Source: Chara braunii | Taxonomy: Eukaryota; Streptophyta; Charophyceae; Charales; Characeae | Length of the DNA stretch: 21,828 nt | NCBI GenBank assembly: GCA_003427395.1 | Contig: BFEA01000039.1 | Location: 383,254-405,081, forward strand | Reading direction: 5' to 3' | Part shown: in pieces, positions 1-11,927 of the stretch | Layout of the letters: the number at the start of each line of letters is the position of its first letter | Numbering within the stretch: the first letter of the stretch is position 1 | Notes under the pieces: generated by a model | Seen by the model: only the letters and a program-made list of their open reading frames with translations | Databases searched by the model: none | What the model was told of the DNA's origin: nothing | Translations under genes and position numbers: made by a program

Positions 1-3000
1 TTGAACAGCAAAGTCAAATTGTCGAAGTGCCCCCCCCCCCCCCTGGCAATCCTCCCACTCGCAGCACCAAGCTCCCTCCCTCAGTCCAACTACTCCTCTA
101 AGTCCAACGGCAGTTGCCTAACACTATGCCCCGACCCTCAGATACTGTGGCAATACACAGTGGAGGTTAGCAGTCGCAGCAACCGCCACCCACAACCGCA
201 GCCTCGCCCAGTCTCAGTGGTAGTCCTCAACAGCGGTCTTCGCCCAGTCCGTTGTATCACGAGTACTCAGTGGGGGTTACTTAAAACCAACAGCCTGTGT
301 CCCGTCCACAGCAGTAGCACATAGCAGCGTGCAGCAGCCCACAGTCATTGGTAGTGGCACACAGCGGCCGTCGCATGATACAATCGGCAGAGTCCTACCC
401 AGCGGCCGGGTTTTCATCCCTGCGGCTTGCCCCCTCTTTACCCCGAAACAACAGGCTGAGCAGCTCGTCAGTCAGCCGGAAATTCAACAGTCTCCACAAC
501 TGGTCTTCTTGCGGCACCGGCTGATGGAATGACTGTCTGCCAGTCAACTGATAGACCTGTAATACCACAACCTTTCTCCTTGGTTGGCAGGCGAACCATT
601 AGTACGTAACTAGTAGCTGATTTTAGTGAGCCAACAACACTTTTCACCTCGCAAAATGCCCATACTCAAACGTGCATTTTTGATGCAAGTATATGACTAC
701 TGACTATAGCAACAACCCATCTGAAGCTTCTCATAGCCGTAATAAAAATCAACTAAACTCTCAATTACTGTAAGCAGAGAGAGTCAACACCTGATCAGCG
801 ACAGACAACTGCGTACCGAGTGGGTGAAGAGGGGACGAGTCTTCTACTAGTATCCAAGCACCTGCTCGCTATCGTCCTCTGGGTGAGGATGACCCTTCTG
901 TTGAATCAGGGCCAGATTCATGCAGGTAGGTAGGACTCTCTCCCTCTCTTTCTCTCTCTCTCTCTTCCTAACTCCACCACGAGATCAGAAACACCTCGGT
1001 CGGGTCGTAGGTCCAATCAAGGTGACGCAGGTCTCGACAGTGTAGACAAATCTTGAAGAGGGGAATCAGGAGGGAGAACAGCACCTTCAAACAAATGGCA
1101 CAAGCAGCGCCCGACCGTCAAAACGTGCTAACGGTTTTCCTCCATACCAAATCCTTTACTAAAACAGGAGAAAAAAAGAAAGAAAAAAAAAACTATATAT
1201 ATATATATATATATGTCCTAAAAACAAATTAAAAAAAATCACAAAGTAAAATAGAAAGTGAGAATAAAACTCCCGCTAGAATTTCGTAGCAATTGCGCAG
1301 TTCCCACACCTTGTCCCACCAAATCCGTTACTCCATCACGAAATCCAACACTGCCATTGGATTTGCAATGGCCAAAAACCCTGGATTAGTATTTTACATC
1401 GCTGAAAACGGCCACGAAGTGACCAAGTTATGGCAATTTTACTCCCAATTTTCTCCCCTCTCCGCCATAGCTCCGCGCGGCTCTTTTTGCTTCTACCCCC
1501 TATCCTACTCACCTTTCATTAGTTCTGTCGTTAGATCTGGGTTCGCCTTATCCCCAACCATAGAGTAGCACTTTCTCTCGACCAAAACTGTCGAGAAACG
1601 AATGAGGAATTCACTTTTCCTCCCACCACCGTCACCTGCGTTTCTCCTCCATGCCCACCTCCGAATGCACCCAACGCGACATACTGTCCAGGTTCACCCG
1701 GCCTCCTCAGCCACCCCGTGGGCTTCTCCTGTATGCATTTCGAGCCACTTCGGACCCAAGTTCGGTTTGCTCTCCTACACAGCCACCTTCCCGGCCGCTG
1801 CCTGGCACCGCCTGTCCTCACCCATCCAATCCGCTATGTGCCCACTTTGCTACCTGCGCACCGCTGCCTGCACCGCTCTCCCCCCGCACACACTCAGTGC
1901 CTCCCCTGGACCGGGTTTACTCCCGTGCCATCGGCTTGCTTGCGGCCCAGCTCCGCTGCCTAGTTGTGCATCGCTCCTTACCTGCGCTCCCTCTTGTCTG
2001 CCTCGCATCCCTCTCTGGCCGGCGCTTCACTCCCTGCATCAGCCACCCTGTAGCGAATACGAAGGTCCAGCTCAGTCAGCAGGCAGTATCCCCCCTGCCT
2101 TCCCCTCTCGTCCTCTTCGCCAACTCCCTTCCCTGTTCCCTCTCGTCTGCACTCAGCTATTTCAGTCGCAGTGCACTGTTAGCAGTATAGCATCGACCTC
2201 GTCGTGCTCACCAACAAAAAGCAAAGGTCGGGCACCTCCTGATTTTATACACGTCGGTCTCGCACCGGGGTCATGCTACTCTTCTCTGTATCGTCCCAAT
2301 TTTAACAGATGTCCCGAAGGACCGTTCCCCAACAATAGTGCCCCAACAGTTCGTGGTGCACCCACAAAACCAGGCTGCTGGGTTCCCCGGCCGGTTCTGG
2401 GACTAGTACCGGACCAAGCCCTGTAACGGGAAAAATAAAAAAAAATACGAAATAAAAAAATACAATAATAGAATAAAATAATGAAAAAGGCTTAGGAAAA
2501 AAATTAAAGAGACGGAACAGGGGGAGGAGGACCGTTGGTACTTGGTCCTACCTCACGGGCCCGCTGCCTAACTCCCCTCAGCAAAACCAAAAAGGATAGT
2601 CCCGGGAGACCCTCAACCCCTCGGCCTTCTTCACGCCGCTCCGCTGCTCCGCTTTGCTGCCTGCTGACCTCGATCCCCGTATCTCCGCTGTAACAGTCCG
2701 ACACCGTAACCTACAGGGCTAAGCCCAAGCCTGGTATTGGCCAGCGCGGTATTCCATATGAACAGGTGCGGCGCAGCCCCCAGGCCTCATTCCTACCTCC
2801 CATTAGACATGCTACTGCTAGGCTCCTACGCCGGCTTGCCCTCTTTGCGCCGTGGCCGCCCCGCACCCTACTTCGCACGTTAGACTACCAACGGTCACCT
2901 ATCCCTGCCAAGGGCACCTCTGACTCCTAGTAGCCGGAGTCAGGCCGGCCAACTACGCCGGTTGCATAAACTAAAGTAGAAAAATCACACGCGCGCCTTA

Positions 3001-3100
3001 ATCCCGCGCGCCCACACCCGCTTTACTCTAATCAAGCAACTTACCTATGTAACCAAACAGACCTAGGTGTGTCTCGCGCAGTACACTTTAGACCTCTACT
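1..3100 (+). repeat. left arm of a 3.1-kb inverted repeat
   Basis: The first 3100 bases reappear as reverse complement at 8301-11401. The match is colinear from base 1 (pairs with 11401) to 3100 (pairs with 8301, ending in GACCTCTACT), after which the sequences diverge abruptly. The arms differ by scattered substitutions and by simple-repeat length, for example a TA run at 1194-1214 against 10184-10212 and a CT/GA tract at 935-967 against 10441-10470, so they are old genomic copies and not an assembly mirror. The left arm starts at the window edge and may continue outside. It contains a C13 tract near base 31, CAG-rich text at 300-345 and a long A-rich tract at 2430-2510. Overlapping frames stay open in its pyrimidine-rich part (1600-2430), but no frame resembles a known protein, so I call no gene. 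Confidence 0.93.
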
Positions 3101-3310
3101 CGTACTTCCGATCACTTGCAAAAACAAGGGCGGTCAGGGTATTCGCGCCGACAGCTTACCAGACCATATTAAGCGACGTCCCCGTCGCTTCGCCAAATCG
3201 AAAGCTACAAATTCCTCCATAACTCCAAATGCTGACGAGACAGGAACCAATCCGATCAGCCGACAGACTCAGGGTTGAGGCCTCCAACGATCCAAGCCCT
3301 TGTAACTATA

Positions 3311-3385
3311 TGCCGCCAGGGTTCTAACCTGGGTCTCCATTGTCCTGACACTAGGACGCCGGTGTACTAGACATACGTACTACAT
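3311..3385 (-). other. tRNA-like relic (possible SINE head or tRNA pseudogene)
   Basis: On the minus strand a 5-bp stem CCAGG/CCTGG closes a 7-nt loop TTAGAAC at 3316-3332, close to the consensus T-loop TTCGAAC. It is followed by GCGGCA, a plausible acceptor 3' strand. Upstream on that strand are GGAGACC (variable region-like) and an imperfect anticodon-type stem GTCCT/AGGAC around TGTCA at about 3341-3356. The D-arm is too degraded to fold, and the anticodon stem geometry is off by one base. It is not a functional tRNA. A tRNA-derived SINE head or an old pseudogene is possible, as is chance. Confidence 0.3.
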
Positions 3386-3560
3386 CATAAGTCTCAGCGG
3401 CCCCTCTTACCCATCCTCTCCCCTCTGTCCTAGACAACCATCGGCTTCTCATTAGGTGCCCTTGGCCCGTATCCTGCGAACAAGACTTCGACCAAGGGCG
3501 CGGACCCTAACCGAGACCTAAGAAGGCGTTTTCGCCTTCCTCCCACAATTCTCACAATCA

Positions 3561-3601
3561 AATATATATATATATATACATATGTATATATATATATATA
3601 A
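3561..3601. repeat. TA microsatellite
   Basis: Run of alternating T and A with a short ACATATGT interruption in the middle. Confidence 0.9.
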
Positions 3602-3753
3602 ATCACCTTAACTCACCTCCTGCAGTCTAGTACAGGTAGGCTAGGTCTCCATCTTGGCCCACCGTAGTCTGGGCGATCGTGCCAGGTCTACGGCCCACCG
3701 CGCTTGTTAGTTCATCGGTAGTGCCCTCGCAGGTTGCGCCGCGATAGGCTTTC

Positions 3754-3937
3754 TCCTGATAAGCATTCAATCAGGACTCAAAAAAGACTCGACTCGACCC
3801 TTATCCCATGCCGGTCCGCAGGAGTAAAACCCTCCTAGGTGGCCACACCCCTTAAGTCTTTACTCCCTAGGCCCGATGTAGGCCCGCTGGTCAGGTTGTG
3901 CCGATCAGCAGCCGACACTAGGGGTTGCGCCCTAGTG
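3754..3937. other. two perfect short hairpins
   Basis: TCCTGAT/ATCAGGA (3754-3760 with 3770-3776, 9-nt loop) and CACTAGGG/CCCTAGTG (3916-3923 with 3930-3937, 6-nt loop). Both are perfect stems in otherwise unannotated sequence. No function can be assigned; they may belong to the leader or LTR of a decayed element. Confidence 0.45.
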
Positions 3938-5049
3938 ATGCTAAACTGTACCGTTAGCTTGGTATTCTCATACATGTTCCCGGATTAGCACATGTGGCTG
4001 GACGGTGGGTCGCAACAATATAGGCCCACCGCGGGACTACGCAGAGGCTTGTCACACATAAAAGGTATTTACCAGCCCTCAGTGAGACAACACAGGGGAT
4101 CGTGGCAACCTCTCCACATTTACAAACAGAATCACCGCCAGTTGCACAAGGCCGTGACTTCCTTACTTGATCAGAGCAGGAAGCCACGCATCCCAGTGAC
4201 ATCTTCCCAAAAGAAACTATTTGCGACCTCTCCAAACTCTCAACAGTGGCCAAGCAACAAACATGGTCCTTCTCGTCAGGCTTTATCATACCAACCTTGC
4301 TTCCCATGCCACCGATCTGGTAACCACCCTTCATACGAGGGAGGTCTCACTCCATAGGTCTCCCAGCATGCAGCGGATTGCCTCCTCAAAAAACCAGGCA
4401 CCCCTACCATAGCACAACTCAAACTTGAGAGACCAACTTATGGGTCCTCATCACAACTCAACAACATACATTCAGCATGGTAAGCACCTGAGTCTCAAGG
4501 ACTCACAAATCCCTTAGGATTCTCACACTTTCACAAGGACAGACTGCGCTTCCCCTCCTTATACCCGGCCCTGTCACCTGCCCGCAGGCAAAGCGCCCAC
4601 GTATACCGAAGGGTAGGCAGTTCACATACATTTCATTCATAAGATACACGATATTCAAGATGTCACTCATACATCCAACATCCACCACATATCAGGATCA
4701 AACCACACATGTGAGAGTGAGAGTGATCGTCATGTACAAGGGATAGTCTCAACCCTCACTCAACTCAAATATACACTCAGGGACGAGATATCTCATCCTA
4801 GAATACACAGGATAACCTCATCTCAGGACCCACACAAAACAACTCACACCACCCTGAATATAGTACATGGTTATCTGCACAAAAAGTCCCCAAACCACTC
4901 AGCATTCTACTGTCACTTAGTGTACACTCCCTATTTTACATGATCCTAGTTACAACGGTCATCCCATGTCGTAGGTCCCATCTGCACACTCAACGTTGTA
5001 GGTGTCCACCCTGCCTAAGTAATAGCAAAATCGTCAAAGAAATATCCAG

Positions 5050-7620
5050 TTTCTATTGAGGTGAACCAGACCCTACTCACTCATCTCCTCCTGGTTCTGC
5101 CTTTACAACTGAGCTCTACCCCCATCTACAGCTCGTTCCACCACTCTACCCTGCCTATCATACATCTTCCCATCATATTCTGAGACCTTCCCGTCTGCCT
5201 GGTCCTTTAGGAATTTGAGGCACTGCAATGTCCTGTGCTCTTCTTTCGTACAATAGAAGCAGGTCGAGTCAATAGACTTCCTAGGCCTTTTCTTCTTCTG
5301 CTGGGGCCCTGCTGGCGATGGGGTTTCCCTGGCTTCTCCGTCCAACTCATGGCACTGAGGCACATCCCTGGGGTCTCTCAGATCCTGCCTCCGACTCTCG
5401 CGGACTGGGCCCTGGTTGCACCCTTGCTCTCTCTGGCTCATAGTCAGGAGTATCCAACTTCTGGGGCCTGCCCGCGATGATGCCCTCCACTGCACCTCCC
5501 ATCTCGCTCTCCAGGGGCTCTTCTAACTTGGACTCTGGTGAAAACAAGCCCGCATCCTCCTGCATAGAGTGGATTGTTTCCAGTAGCACGTCCAAGGACC
5601 CTCCTGTCGAGCCTTGGGGAGGCTCATCACTGGCCGAGGGCAGTCTCTTCCCAAGTGACGATGGCATGGCAGGGTCCGCAGCCATCGTGGGCAGCATCGC
5701 AAGCTCCGTAGGGGCTCTGAATTCGAAGGCTTCCCTCTCAGCCTTCCTCTTGGCCTCTGCCTCCTCAGGCTCCAAAATGACTGTTCCCATAGGTGCCTCT
5801 TGCTGAGGCTCAGCCGCGGCTGGTTGCTCTGATACGTCCTGTCCCAGCTGCCTCCGCTCTCCTGGCCTGCTACCCCATCCCTACGGCCATGGAGTTGCTG
5901 CTTCAATTCCAGGATGGTGGCGGCCTGGCTAGTCACCAGAGCCCTGAGCTCTCGGACTTCTGCCTCAATAGTCACCAACCGTGACTCCAACCCTGCTTCC
6001 TTCAGTTGCTTCCCTCTCAGATCCGCCTCCAACATCATATGCCTGTCGAAGGAGGCCTTGGATACGGAGCGAATCCTCTGATCCAAATACTCATCAACTC
6101 TCTGTGAAGTTTCAACCTCTGCCTTGCCTGGGGTCGTCAACCCTTCGCCATGATGAGCAAGAAACTCTCCCCACATCTCCCAGAGCCCATGTGGTTTATA
6201 GGGTGGTGGCGGATTTGGGAGTACCCCTGCTGCTTCCAATCATCTTTGCCTCTCCTGTTGGATTTCCTCCCAGCTTCTTGCCACTCTAGCCCGCTTCTCC
6301 TCAGCCGTTTCTTTAGCTGGTACTTCCTCTACCGTGCATTGTTCGACTTCCCCTGGGACCCCCGTTTCCACCTCTCTCTCGGTCTGACCTGGTTCCCGGG
6401 GTGACTCCACAGGTATGACCTCTTCCAGGCTAGGTTGCTCCAGAGCGTGGGCGGCCAGATGGCTATCAATCAGACTGTCTGCCTCCCTTCTCAGACTGGC
6501 CCCCTCCGCCTCACTTGCCTCCATTCCTGTCGGCGATAGGGCTGTCTCTGGCACCGAGATCGAGACTTCCTCCCTTTGTACTTTCTTCCTCGTATCTGGC
6601 GGGCTCTCGAGTGGACTACCGACCCTCCGCCCCACGGCTGGTCCCTGAGGGGTAGTGTCTTCCTCAACTTATATGATCTCATCCCCAATCCAGTCTTTCG
6701 TAGCACTCGGCCCCTCCTCTTGTTCAGGGTATGAAACGTTCTTTTGTGGTACTTCCGCGATGGCCTCAATGCGCCCCTCACTCATCGGTGGCTCTCTCCA
6801 CTGGGCAGCGTCCAGGTATGCCTCTAACTCTTGCAATGACCCTTCAACGACCGGTATCTCTTCCTGTATATGCTGAGGCGGTCCCCCCAATCCTCCTCCA
6901 GTATAGTGGTGGAACTCCACTGGCCCCAGTCCACCCTCGGGGTGCTCCTCCTGTCGTTCTGCCTCAGGCACGTCCTCCTCTTTCCGCCTAGCAAGCGCCT
7001 TCCGTCCTCTCCGCGAGGTTCGGTCTTCAGCGGGCTCAGGTTCCCTCTGCCTGCCGCTCCTAAGGCGCCTTTCGACTCTAGGCTGAGGTGGTTCTGGCTG
7101 CCGGAATGCCGCCCTCAAGTGCGCTCTACAACCATCCCAATCTCGGGCCATGTCCCTGATCTGTCTGGCCAAGCGTCTTTCCGCCTTTCGGGTCCACAGG
7201 GGTAACGTCGTCATCCACTCGCCTCGCAGTATTCCCTGGTTCTACATGAATTTCTCGAATGCTGGGATGAATTCCTCTGCATTCCCAATCTCTAGCCGAA
7301 TAGGTCTGCCATCAAGCCCCACAGGCGACGGTCGCAGTTTCTGCATCCGCGTCTCCACTTCCGACCTCGTTCGAGCCTCCCTGCGAATCTGTGCGATGGG
7401 CTCCATAAACCTGCCAACTCCCCTCAACCTCTCGATCGTCTGAGTCACGGTCCACCCCATATGGTCAGCGTGGCCCCAGAACTCGTCCATGAATAACTCA
7501 ATATCCCCATCGTTATATACTGGGGTGCTTGCTCGACGGTAAGGCCGCCCACAACCCTTAAGTGCAACAGCGAGATTGGTTACTCCGTGGCAACCCGAAC
7601 GCAGCTGTGGGTCTCCTCTG
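5050..7620 (-). pseudogene. gag-like polyprotein pseudogene of an LTR retrotransposon (no pol)
   Basis: One reading frame on the minus strand runs from about 7620 down to about 5860, broken by in-frame stops at 7242-7244, 6669-6671 and 6240-6242. The protein sense then moves to another frame (about 5860-5430) and back, ending near 5103. Order of parts: an N-terminal Gag-like region (about 7600-7240, with 'NDGDIELFMDEFWGHA'), a basic Arg-rich stretch (about 7210-6950), long acidic Glu-rich linkers, a coiled-coil-like helix (about 6020-5890, 'ESRLVTIEAEVRELRALV'), and a Lys/Arg patch leading to a CCHC zinc knuckle C-x2-C-x4-H-x4-C at 5220-5261, the nucleic-acid-binding motif of retroelement nucleocapsids. 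The text after the knuckle resembles Chara gypsy-type Gag as I remember it. No protease, RT, RNase H or integrase follows, so this was a non-autonomous element or has lost pol. Three stops and at least two frameshifts mean it is dead. Confidence 0.75.
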
Positions 7621-8001
7621 ATGTAGCAGCAATGGTCAACCGCAGCAGCATGTAGTGGCGGCCAGACAACAGCAACAGTAGGCCGTGCGCAGTCAACAGT
7701 CGTAGCAACAACGGCAGCAGTGTGCAGCGGTGACTAGCGACAACAGCCACTGTACACAACGGCGACCCAAGAAAACAACAGTAATATACAGCTGCCCCAA
7801 CAGTAACAGAAGCCGCGGTAGTCTGCCTCCACATGTAGTAGACCCTAGTAGCCTGTGCTCAGCCCGCAGCAGCAGCAGCCCCAAGAGTAGTGGTGGTGTA
7901 AAGGGATAAAACAGTCTAACTCTGAAAAAAAGTAGCCAGGCACTGCAAAAAAAAGAAAATAAAGAAGAAATGAAAAAAAAAAAAGGACCCAAAACTACAG
8001 C
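7621..8001. other. CAG/CAA-rich leader and A-rich tract upstream of gag
   Basis: Low-complexity sequence full of CAG, CAA and GTAGCAG words, ending in A-rich runs (7926-7984). It lies just 5' of the minus-strand gag pseudogene and so could be its transcribed leader. The inverted-repeat arms carry similar CAG-rich words near 160-345. A pyrimidine-rich minus-strand frame is open here (7693-7992), but its Leu/Phe-rich product is what such composition gives by chance. Confidence 0.4.
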
Positions 8002-8300
8002 AAGCTGGGTATAAGGGATAAATCATTGAAAGACTACGAACTATTGGTTGCTAAGGTGACTTGGGGATGGTGAGAGAGTGCATGTTTGTGGTTTGGCCTG
8101 CATGTGACTGAGTGATGCCACTTCTTAGTCTGAGTTTGGGTTTTGATAGGTAGTCGCTGTAGTTGCTCGCCACGTGCTAGAGCCATAGGAGTTGAGACAA
8201 TTCCTGCATTTTTTGGGCTCGTTTCTTTTTACTTAGGTCGATTTCTGCATTGTTTCTGGGATCTTTTTCATACTTGGTCTTGTATAAATCTTGGTAAGCT
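8002..8300 (+). repeat. 0.3-kb dispersed repeat, copy A (truncated)
   Basis: Begins AAGCTGGGTATAAGGGATAA and ends CTTGGTAAGC, matching 12663-12947 in the same orientation with few differences and a ~14-bp segment near 8146-8160 present only here. Copy B runs on into a foldback array; copy A stops inside the first foldback unit, exactly at the inverted-repeat arm. Copy A is therefore a fragment of the same element family as 12.6-13.5 kb. Confidence 0.85.
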
Positions 8301-10181
8301 AGTAGAGGTCTAAAGTGTACTGCGCGAGACACACCTAGGTCTGTTTGGTTACATAGGTAAGTTGCTTGATTAAAGTAAAGCGGGTGTGGGCGCGCGGGAT
8401 TAAGGCGCTCGTGTGATTTTTCTACTTTAGTTTATGCAACCGGCGTAGTTGGCCGGCCTGACTCTGGCTACTAGGAGTCAGAGGTGCCCTTGGCAGGGAT
8501 AGGTGACCGTTGGTAGTCTAACGTGCGAAGTAGGGTGCGGGGCGGCCACGGCACAAAGAGGGCAAGCCGGCGTAGGAGCCTAGCAGTAGCATGTCTAATG
8601 GGAGATAGGAATGAGGCCTGGGGGCTGCGCCGCACCTGTTCATATGGAATACCGCGCTGGCCAATACCAGGCTCGGGCTTAGCCCTATAGGTTACGATGT
8701 CGGATTGTTACAGCGGAGATACGGGGATCGAGGCCAGCAGGCAGCAAAGCGGAGCAGCAGAGCGGCGTGAAAAAGGCCGAGAGGTTGAGGGTCCCCCGAA
8801 ACTATCCCTTTTGGTTTTGCTGAGGGGAATCAGGCAGCGGGCCCGTGAGGTAGGACCAAGTACCAACGGTCCTCCTCCCCCTGTTCCGTCTCTTTAATTT
8901 TTTTCCTAAGCCTTTTTTATTATTTTATTTTATTATTGTATTTTTTTATTTCGTATTTTTTTTATTTTTCCCGTTACAGGGCTTGGTCCAGTACTAGTCC
9001 CAGAACCGGCCGGGGAACCCATCAGCCTAGTTATATGGGTGCACCACGAACTGCTGGGGCACTATTGTCGGGGAACGGTCCTTCGGAACATCTGTTAAAA
9101 TTGGGACGATACAGAGAAGAGTAGCATGGCCCCGGTGCGAGACCGACGTGTATAAAATTAGGAGGTGCCCGACCTTTGCTTTTTGTTGGTGAGCACGACG
9201 AGGTCGATGCTATACTACTAACAGTGCACTGCGACTGAAATAGCTGAGTGCAGACGAGACGGAACGGGGAAGGGAGTTGGCGAAGAGGACGAGAGGGGAA
9301 GGCGGGGGGGATACTGCCTGCTGACTGAGCTGGACCTTCGTATTCGCTACAGGGTGGCTGATGCAGGGAGTGAAGCGCCGGCCAGAGAGGGATGCGAGGC
9401 AGACAAGAGGGAGCGCAGGTAAGGAGCGATGCACAGCTAGGCAGTGGAGCTGGGCCGCAAGCAAGCCGATGGCATGGGAGTAAACCCGGTCCAGGGGAGG
9501 CACTGAGCGCGTGCGGGGGGAGAGTGGTGTAGGCGGCGGTGTGCAGGTAGCAAAGTGGGCACATAGCGGATTGGATGGGTGAGGAAAGGCGGTGCCAGGC
9601 AGCGGCCGGGAAGGTGGCTGTGTAGGAGAGCAAACGGAACTTGGGCCCGAAGTGGCTCGAAATGCATACAGGAGAAGCCCACGGGGTGGCTGAGAAGGCC
9701 GGGTGAACCTGGACAGCATGTCGCGTTGGGTGCATTCGGAGGTGGGCATGGAGGAGAAACGCAGGTGACGGTGGTGGGAGGAAAAGTGAATTCCTCATTC
9801 GTTTCTCGACAGTTTTGGTCGAGAGAAAGTGCTACTCTATGGTTGGGGATAAGGCGAACCCAGATCTAACGACAGAACTAATGAAAGGTGAGTAGGATAG
9901 AGGGTAGAAGCAAAAAGAGCCGCGCGGAGCTATGGCGGAGAGGGGAGAAGATTGGGAGTAAAATTGCCATAACTTGGTCACTTCGTGGCCGTTTTCAGCG
10001 ATGTAAAATACTAATCCAGGGTTTTTGGCCATTGCGAATCTAATGGCAGTGTCGGATTTTGTGACGGAGTAACGGATTTGGTGGGACAAGGTGTGGGAAC
10101 TGCGCAATTGCTACGAAATTCTAGCGGGAGTTTTATTCTCACTTTCTATTTTACTTTGTGATTCTTTTTTTTTTTTTTTTA

Positions 10182-10215
<34 letters not shown>

Positions 10216-11401
10216 TTTTTTTCTTTCTTCTTTTCTCCTGTTTTAGTAAAGGATTTGGTATGGAGGAAAACCGTTAGCACGTTTTGACGGTCGGGCGCTA
10301 CTTGTGCCATTTGTTTGAAGGTGTTGTTCTCCCTCCTGATTCCCCTCTTCAAGATTTGTCTACACGGTCGAGACCTGCGTCACCTTGATTGGACCTCCGA
10401 CCCAACCGAGGTGTTTCTGATCTCGTGGTGGAGTTAGTAAGAGAGAGAGAGAGAAAGAGAGGGAGAGAGTCCTACCTACCTACAGGAATCTGACCCTGAT
10501 TCAACAGAAGGGTCATCCTCACCCAGAGGACGACAACGAGCAGGTGCTTGGATACTAGTAGAAGATTCGTCCCCTCTTCACCCACTCAGTACGCAGTTGT
10601 CTGTCGCTAATCAGGTGTTGGCTCTCCCTGCTTACAGTAATTGAGAGTTTAGTTGATTTTTATTTCGACTATGAGAAGCTGCACATGGGTTGTCGCTATA
10701 GTCAATAGTCATGTACTTGCATCAAAAATGCATGTCTGAGTATGGGCATTTTGCGCGGTGAAAAGTGCTGGTGGCTCACTAAAATCAGCTACTAGTTACT
10801 TACTAATGGTTCGCCTGCCAACCAAGGAGAAAGGTTGTGGTATTACAGGTCTATTTGTTGACTGGCAGACAGTCATTCCATCAGCCGGTGCCGCAAGAAG
10901 ACCAGTTGCGGAGACTGTTGAATTTCCGGCTGACTGACGAGCTGCTCAGCCTATTGTTTCTGAGTAAAGAGGGGGCAAGCCGCAGGGATGAAAACCCGGC
11001 CGTTGGCTAGGACTCTGCCAATCGTATCATGCGACGGCCGCTGTGTGCCACTACCAATGACTGTGGGCTGCTGCACGCTGCTATATGCTACTGCTGTGGA
11101 CAGGACACAGGCTGTTGGTTTTAAGTAACCCCCACTGAGTACTCGTGATACAACGAACTGGGCGAAGACCGTTGTTGAGGACTACCACTGAGACTGGGCG
11201 AGGCTGCGGTTGTGGGTGGCGGCTGCGACTGCTAACCTCCACTGTGTATTGCCACAGTACCTGAGGGTCGGGGCATAGTGGTAGGCATATGTCGTTGGTC
11301 TTAGAGGAGTAGTTGGACTGAGGGAGGGAACTTGGTGCTGCGAGTGGGAGGATCGCCACGGGGGGGGGGGGGCACTTCGACAATTTGACTTTGCTGTTCA
11401 A
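8301..11401 (-). repeat. right arm of the 3.1-kb inverted repeat
   Basis: Reverse-complement partner of 1-3100. Its inner end at 8301 cuts into a separate 0.3-kb repeat (8002-8300) which elsewhere in the window continues uninterrupted, so 8300/8301 is a true insertion or recombination junction. The outer end lies at or beyond 11401. The five bases AAGCT occur directly before the arm (8296-8300) and at its outer end (11400-11404), which could be a short target duplication, though two of these bases are shared with the left arm, leaving only GCT unambiguous. No TG...CA ends are seen. The arms could be giant terminal inverted repeats of one element, two copies of an unknown element inserted in opposite orientation, or the product of an inversion-duplication. 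Confidence 0.93.
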
Positions 11402-11927
11402 GCTGCCAGTTAGCTGCCATTGCGGGGCCCTCAGGCGACTGAAGATAACAAGGCCCTCTCATGTGAGTCTGAGTGCACCCCCCTTGGATCTAAGAGTCTC
11501 AAACCTACCTCTTTCTGCCCTTCGCACTCTAAGTCTTGTCCATTGGTTACGAGAGGAAGGCGGCAGGCGGGATTGCAACCCGTGGGACCGCATCAAGGCT
11601 CTGTGGGGAGTCAGCCCACCGATTGCGGGAGCTCTGCTGCAACCTAGGCGAGGTTCTGGAGGCAGGAAACCATCAGGTAATCTCTTTCTATCTGTATACC
11701 CCACTACGCCCATGTTTGCTTATCCCCTATGGCTTGACTGATGTATGCATGCCTGTCCCTATGAATTTTTGTTTCTATTCAGGACTTAACCAGACAAAGT
11801 AAAGGAAGGCATGTATAATGTCAGTTTCAACTTCTTTGCCTGATTGAAAGCAAATTGTGGGATTGCATCTGGGGGAAGGGTGGGAGAAAGACAGTATTGC
11901 ATGAAGTTTGACTGGGTCAACCAAAGG
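11402..11927. other. unassigned sequence with one intron-like GT-AG interval
   Basis: No recognisable coding region. A stretch with good splice signals lies at 11677-11782: donor CATCAG|GTAATC and acceptor TTTGTTTCTATTCAG|GA, 106 bp apart, with a pyrimidine-rich 3' end. The flanking open frames are short and unrecognised, so this is a possible intron of an unknown transcript (or of retroelement leader RNA) and not a called gene. Confidence 0.3.

Larger units (their letters stand above)
3101..5049. other. noncoding spacer inside the inverted repeat
   Basis: I see no credible gene here. The longest open frames (about 120 codons near 3954-4357, on both strands) overlap each other and carry no recognisable motif. 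It holds a tRNA-like relic near 3311-3385, a TA microsatellite, two short perfect hairpins and CA-rich text from about 4430 to 5000. As it lies 3' of the minus-strand gag pseudogene, it would be where pol or a 3' LTR should be. No integrase, RT or protease motif was found, so it may be 3' noncoding or LTR material of a gag-only element. Confidence 0.5.

Noticed and set aside
1531-1821. 96-codon minus-strand ORF conserved in both arms (also 9579-9869).
   Set aside because: Conservation follows from the repeat itself and substitutions show no sign of favouring silent positions by eye.
1602-2426. 274-codon ORF in the left arm, with a 255-codon partner in the right arm (9031-9798).
   Set aside because: Other frames and the opposite strand are also open over the same pyrimidine-rich stretch; composition is Pro/Ser/Leu-rich and the end is not conserved between arms. 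No motif recognised.
3954-4357. Opposing ~120-codon ORFs.
   Set aside because: Mutually overlapping on both strands, no motif, composition as expected by chance.
8707-8978. GTTACA direct repeats (8707-8712, 8973-8978) as target duplication of a 260-bp element.
   Set aside because: Six bases only and the interval has no element-like ends.
11560-11585. Antisense tRNA T-arm-like CGGGATTGCAACCCG.
   Set aside because: Loop has two changes from consensus and no acceptor or anticodon arm is recognisable.
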